Source of the DNA: a virus
Virus record (IMG/VR): IMGVR_UViG_3300047378_000633
Span: 1 to 26,086 of that record
Direction: 5' to 3' (one strand)
DNA length: 26,086 nt
The notes under the pieces were generated by a model. It was not told the DNA's origin. It searched no databases and worked only from the letters and a program-made list of their open reading frames with translations. Below are positions 23,766 through 26,086 of the stretch, piece after piece (positions within the stretch are counted from its first letter, which is position 1; each line of letters starts with the position of its first letter). The translations under genes were made by a program, and so were the position numbers.

Positions 23766-25256
23766 TTATGATGTTGTTTCTGCGTTAACGTTATTGAGTC
23801 TACTTGGCCATTCTCTTCTTAAAAGAGTTAGTTCTTGAGTAATTCCAGTGCTTTCTTTATACCTGTATATAATTCCAGCAATAACATAAAAACCAGTTAA
23901 AAATTCATCTTTAATTTGTTCTGTTCCCATTTCTGAAGGATGTTCTGCCTCGGTATCTTGATCTGTATCAAATCCTTTACCTTCCTTTGATTCATTGATT
24001 CCTTGTGCAGCAGACATTTGTGTAAATCCACCTTTCAGAATCTGAACAGGTATCTTTTGCCACAGATGAATACCTGGATTAAATGTTTTAAGATTAACAA
24101 CGAGCTTCATCTTATTCATTTCATCTAAGTTTTGTTGATTACTTATCGCAGAATAAGAATAATTAAGATGCGTACCGGGTGAATCATCTGATTGAATGGG
24201 AAGCCTACCTACAAATTTTGATTTTACCTCTTTAGTATATCTGTCTTCGCCTCTTCTGCCCTTTAGAGGTTCTTCAATGTCTTTCATATCATCGCTGGCA
24301 AGGGGTTCTAATTCATGAGCTACTACTCCTACGCCCGGTTCATAGTAAATCATTTTTCTTTTATATCCATTCTTTTTAGAAAGCGAGCCAGCGTTATTAA
24401 CTAGAGAATAACTTTCTATAAATGTATTCGTTGAATTCATATTAGCGGCATTCGTCAATATGTTGCTTATCTCTATTTTATTAGAGCTCTGCTCTTCGCC
24501 ATCTTCATCAAAGTCCATTTCCATATTTATGAAAGTTTCATCTACGCCTTCTTCTGAATTTAATAATGAATTAATATCTACAAAACATATATTATAATAG
24601 GGATCTATACAATATGTTTGAAAACTATTTTCACCAATATATGAGTGTTCTACTAAATTATTTAAAAATTCAATATTGGGTTGGCACGCACTAAGAGCTT
24701 TCATTTTGTCATCAGATGCATCTATGTTTGTTGCTAATCCTAATTTTAATTTAGTTGCAAATTCTTCAATCTGTTCCCTAGAAGTTCCTTCATAGGATGC
24801 ACATCCCTCAGAATACATTGTAGGTATTTTCATAGTTCCTTCCATGGAATATTTAGAACCATTTGTTGCTTTTTCTAAATCCCTGTTAGGAGGACCTGAA
24901 ACTTCATCTATATCAAAATCTATTCTTATGTCTCTAAAGGTATCTTGTTGTCTAGATGCAATTCTAATAGATATAACATCTCCGTCCCTAGGTGTTGAAT
25001 CACTGTCAAACGTTCCAGCAGTGTCCATTATTACAACATTGATTGTAGGAATTTTGTCATTACAGTTTATCTCTAAACGCCTTACATCTGCTTCTGAAAA
25101 TGATTTACCATTAATCACTATCATTGGAACAGGTCCTCCGATGGTGTGACTATGCTTATCTCCATCAGGTTCATCTTCTCCCATCGCATCAAACTTTATA
25201 ACATCAAGTTCTAATGAATGATCTATTACATTTAAAATATGATTGTTTAATGGCAT
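23766..25256 (-). CDS. Baseplate hub protein, gp27/gpD-like
   Basis: 496 residues. Residues about 43-115 form an entry beta domain (PMIVINGKSFSEADVRRLEI, then TPRDGDVISIRIA). Residues about 146-228 match the gp27/gpD core: CASYEGTSREQIEEFATKLK, then LATNIDASDDKMKAL and the pair IEFLNNLVEHSY and CIDPYYNICFVDIN. The tail end (about 430-485) closes with FLTGFYVIAGIIYRYKE and ITQELTLLRREWP, a strand pair typical of the hub's last domain. gp27 trimers form the collar between tube and spike and bind gp5; the spike gene is two genes downstream. Start is four bases after the gp53-like stop. Compared with T4 gp27 (391 residues) it has about 100 extra residues, mostly an acidic insert (about 235-255). 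Confidence 0.85.
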   Translation of the reverse strand: MPLNNHILNVIDHSLELDVIKFDAMGEDEPDGDKHSHTIGGPVPMIVINGKSFSEADVRRLEINCNDKIPTINVVIMDTAGTFDSDSTPRDGDVISIRIASRQQDTFRDIRIDFDIDEVSGPPNRDLEKATNGSKYSMEGTMKIPTMYSEGCASYEGTSREQIEEFATKLKLGLATNIDASDDKMKALSACQPNIEFLNNLVEHSYIGENSFQTYCIDPYYNICFVDINSLLNSEEGVDETFINMEMDFDEDGEEQSSNKIEISNILTNAANMNSTNTFIESYSLVNNAGSLSKKNGYKRKMIYYEPGVGVVAHELEPLASDDMKDIEEPLKGRRGEDRYTKEVKSKFVGRLPIQSDDSPGTHLNYSYSAISNQQNLDEMNKMKLVVNLKTFNPGIHLWQKIPVQILKGGFTQMSAAQGINESKEGKGFDTDQDTEAEHPSEMGTEQIKDEFLTGFYVIAGIIYRYKESTGITQELTLLRREWPSRLNNVNAETTS

Positions 25257-25260
25257 GCTT

Positions 25261-25728
25261 TTAAATTCTTATTTCCCCGTTACTTACTTCGATATTAACT
25301 TCTCCAGTCTTTAATATATTAGGAGGTAATATTTCTTTATTATATTTCTTACTTAAATATTCAATTCTATTTGCATCTTTAACAGGGAGCCTTTTAGTAT
25401 TTATGAATTGATCTCTTATCGGATTTTTCTCGTCTTTATTTAATGTTAATTTCCATTTCTTTTTACCATAATCTTTAGGTGGAATGTATAATACATCACC
25501 TTCTATAATAGAAAAGGGATTAGATATTCCATTAAACTTTAAAATAATGTCAATATAATCATGAGATCCATATTCTGATAAAGACACTAGATCTATTCTA
25601 CCGGTCTCATCATTACTTACGATATGAATATCCTGTACTCTCGTTGAATCTGCAAAAATAAGAGTAGGAGCACTCATAGACAGTTTATTATCTATGATTT
25701 TCTTTTTATCTATAGAATATATTTTCAT
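25261..25728 (-). CDS. gp53: LysM-like baseplate wedge protein (gp53-like)
   Basis: 155 residues. The signature is IDLVSLSEYGSHDYIDIILK (45-64) followed by FNGISNPFSIIEGDVLYIPP (65-84). This is the LysM-like motif of T4 gp53, in which a small LysM fold packs against the wedge core rather than binding peptidoglycan freely. T4 gp53 is about 196 residues, so this is somewhat short. The C-terminal part is Lys-rich (KKWKLTLNKDEKNPIRDQF) and ends in a beta strand. One base separates its start from the stop of the upstream gene. In T4, gene 53 and gene 5 are neighbours, which fits the order seen here. Confidence 0.82.
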   Translation of the reverse strand: MKIYSIDKKKIIDNKLSMSAPTLIFADSTRVQDIHIVSNDETGRIDLVSLSEYGSHDYIDIILKFNGISNPFSIIEGDVLYIPPKDYGKKKWKLTLNKDEKNPIRDQFINTKRLPVKDANRIEYLSKKYNKEILPPNILKTGEVNIEVSNGEIRI

Positions 25729-25729
25729 C

Positions 25730-26086
25730 TTAACCGTTAGCTATTTTTCTAAATTCAGAATTAAGAGCCTTTCTTTTATCTTTACCACCATAAGCCGTTT
25801 CAACGTACACTTTATTAACATCAACTCCGTCCTTAGGTTGAAGATAAAATCTACCTCTACCCATATTAAACATAGACTCTATATCTAATTTATCTCTTGC
25901 TCTACCTGGCTTTAATGTAATTTCAACTACCATTCTTTCAGGAAAATCCTGAACTCCCATGCCGCCTTCAAAGGTTACATTAGTTTCTCTACATGTTAGA
26001 TTACCTACCATCATTACTGGGTTTAATGGATTTCCAACTGTCAAGTGCCATGAACCGGTAGGATCTCCTGTTAATAGAGAGGCTGC
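25730..26086 (-). CDS. C-terminal part of a virion structural protein, cut by right window edge
   Basis: The frame is open from the window edge (26086) to a TAA at 25732-25730, giving at least 118 residues with no internal stop; a TTG at 26044 is probably internal, not a start, because coding-like residues (AASLLTGDPTGSWHL) precede it. The visible part includes VGNPLNPVMMVGNLTCRETN, VTFEGGMGVQDFPERMVVEI and a KPGRARDKLDIESMFNMGRG stretch, ending in a basic tail. The pattern of a conserved strand pair followed by an R-D-x-x-x-I-E-x-M-F-N motif is seen in tail proteins of large myoviruses as I recall it, but I cannot name the family. It is tightly linked to gp53 (one base apart), so it belongs to the hub/tube module. 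Confidence 0.75.
   Translation of the reverse strand, partial: AASLLTGDPTGSWHLTVGNPLNPVMMVGNLTCRETNVTFEGGMGVQDFPERMVVEITLKPGRARDKLDIESMFNMGRGRFYLQPKDGVDVNKVYVETAYGGKDKRKALNSEFRKIANG

Noticed and set aside
25261-25728. LysM motif as evidence of a peptidoglycan-binding endolysin.
   Set aside because: Length, position beside the hub gene and lack of a catalytic domain fit the structural LysM-like fold of gp53.
25730-26044. TTG at 26044 as the start of a 104-residue gene.
   Set aside because: The same frame stays open with coding-like residues to the window edge (GDPTGSWHL just upstream), so the gene is better read as a C-terminal fragment.
1-26086. tRNA genes, CRISPR arrays, insertion sequences or attachment sites.
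   Set aside because: Gene gaps are nearly all under 60 bases, and the single larger one (105 bases) is occupied by a terminator and leader. No regularly spaced repeats, transposase or tRNA-like folds were seen.

Overview
The window is a densely packed run of virion genes, all on the minus strand, so it is transcribed from right to left. Its gene set is that of a contractile (T4/P2-type) tail baseplate. The DNA is clearly AT-rich (about one third G+C by eye). None of the genes I examined has a convincing Shine-Dalgarno sequence: starts follow A-rich leaders, often ending in TAA or AAA directly before ATG. That style is typical of Bacteroidota. My best reading is therefore a large T4-like myovirus, or a close relative, that infects a Bacteroidota host. 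No capsid, portal, terminase, sheath or replication gene lies in the window, so a contractile particle other than a complete phage cannot be strictly excluded.

Layout in transcription order, from right to left. (1) Hub and spike module, 26086-20049: the tail end of an unidentified virion protein, a LysM-like gp53 wedge protein, a gp27-like hub, a probable tail-tube initiator (gp48/gp54 type), a gp5-like OB-fold spike without lysozyme, and a 571-residue protein of unknown role. (2) Accessory pair, 20002-17276: a four-domain ribosomal-protein-S1 homologue followed by an intrinsic terminator, then a glutamine-synthetase-like amidoligase fused to a pentapeptide-repeat tail. (3) Wedge module, 17259-11043: a 277-residue virion protein, gp25, gp6/gpJ, an 89-residue small protein, and a very long gp7/gpI-like wedge protein with PKD-like domains. 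(4) Peripheral and fibre-like proteins, 11041-1: a small fibrous protein, a 666-residue coiled-coil protein, a 1273-residue protein with an Fn3-like domain, and a protein of at least 1523 residues that runs off the left edge.

Spike, hub and tube initiator would form the central axis of the baseplate. gp53, gp25, gp6 and gp7 would form the wedges around it, and the large left-hand proteins probably lie at the periphery or in the fibres. The most unusual content is the accessory pair in the middle. An S1 homologue could bias translation in a host whose mRNAs lack Shine-Dalgarno sites, and the amidoligase could form amide bonds on a virion or host component. Most gene junctions are 0-22 bases. 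The longer gaps are 105 bases (18572-18676), 57 bases (4572-4628) and 46 bases (20003-20048), and these three carry the only regulatory-looking signals. No stretch over 300 bases lacks a gene, and I saw no tRNA, insertion sequence, CRISPR array or attachment site.
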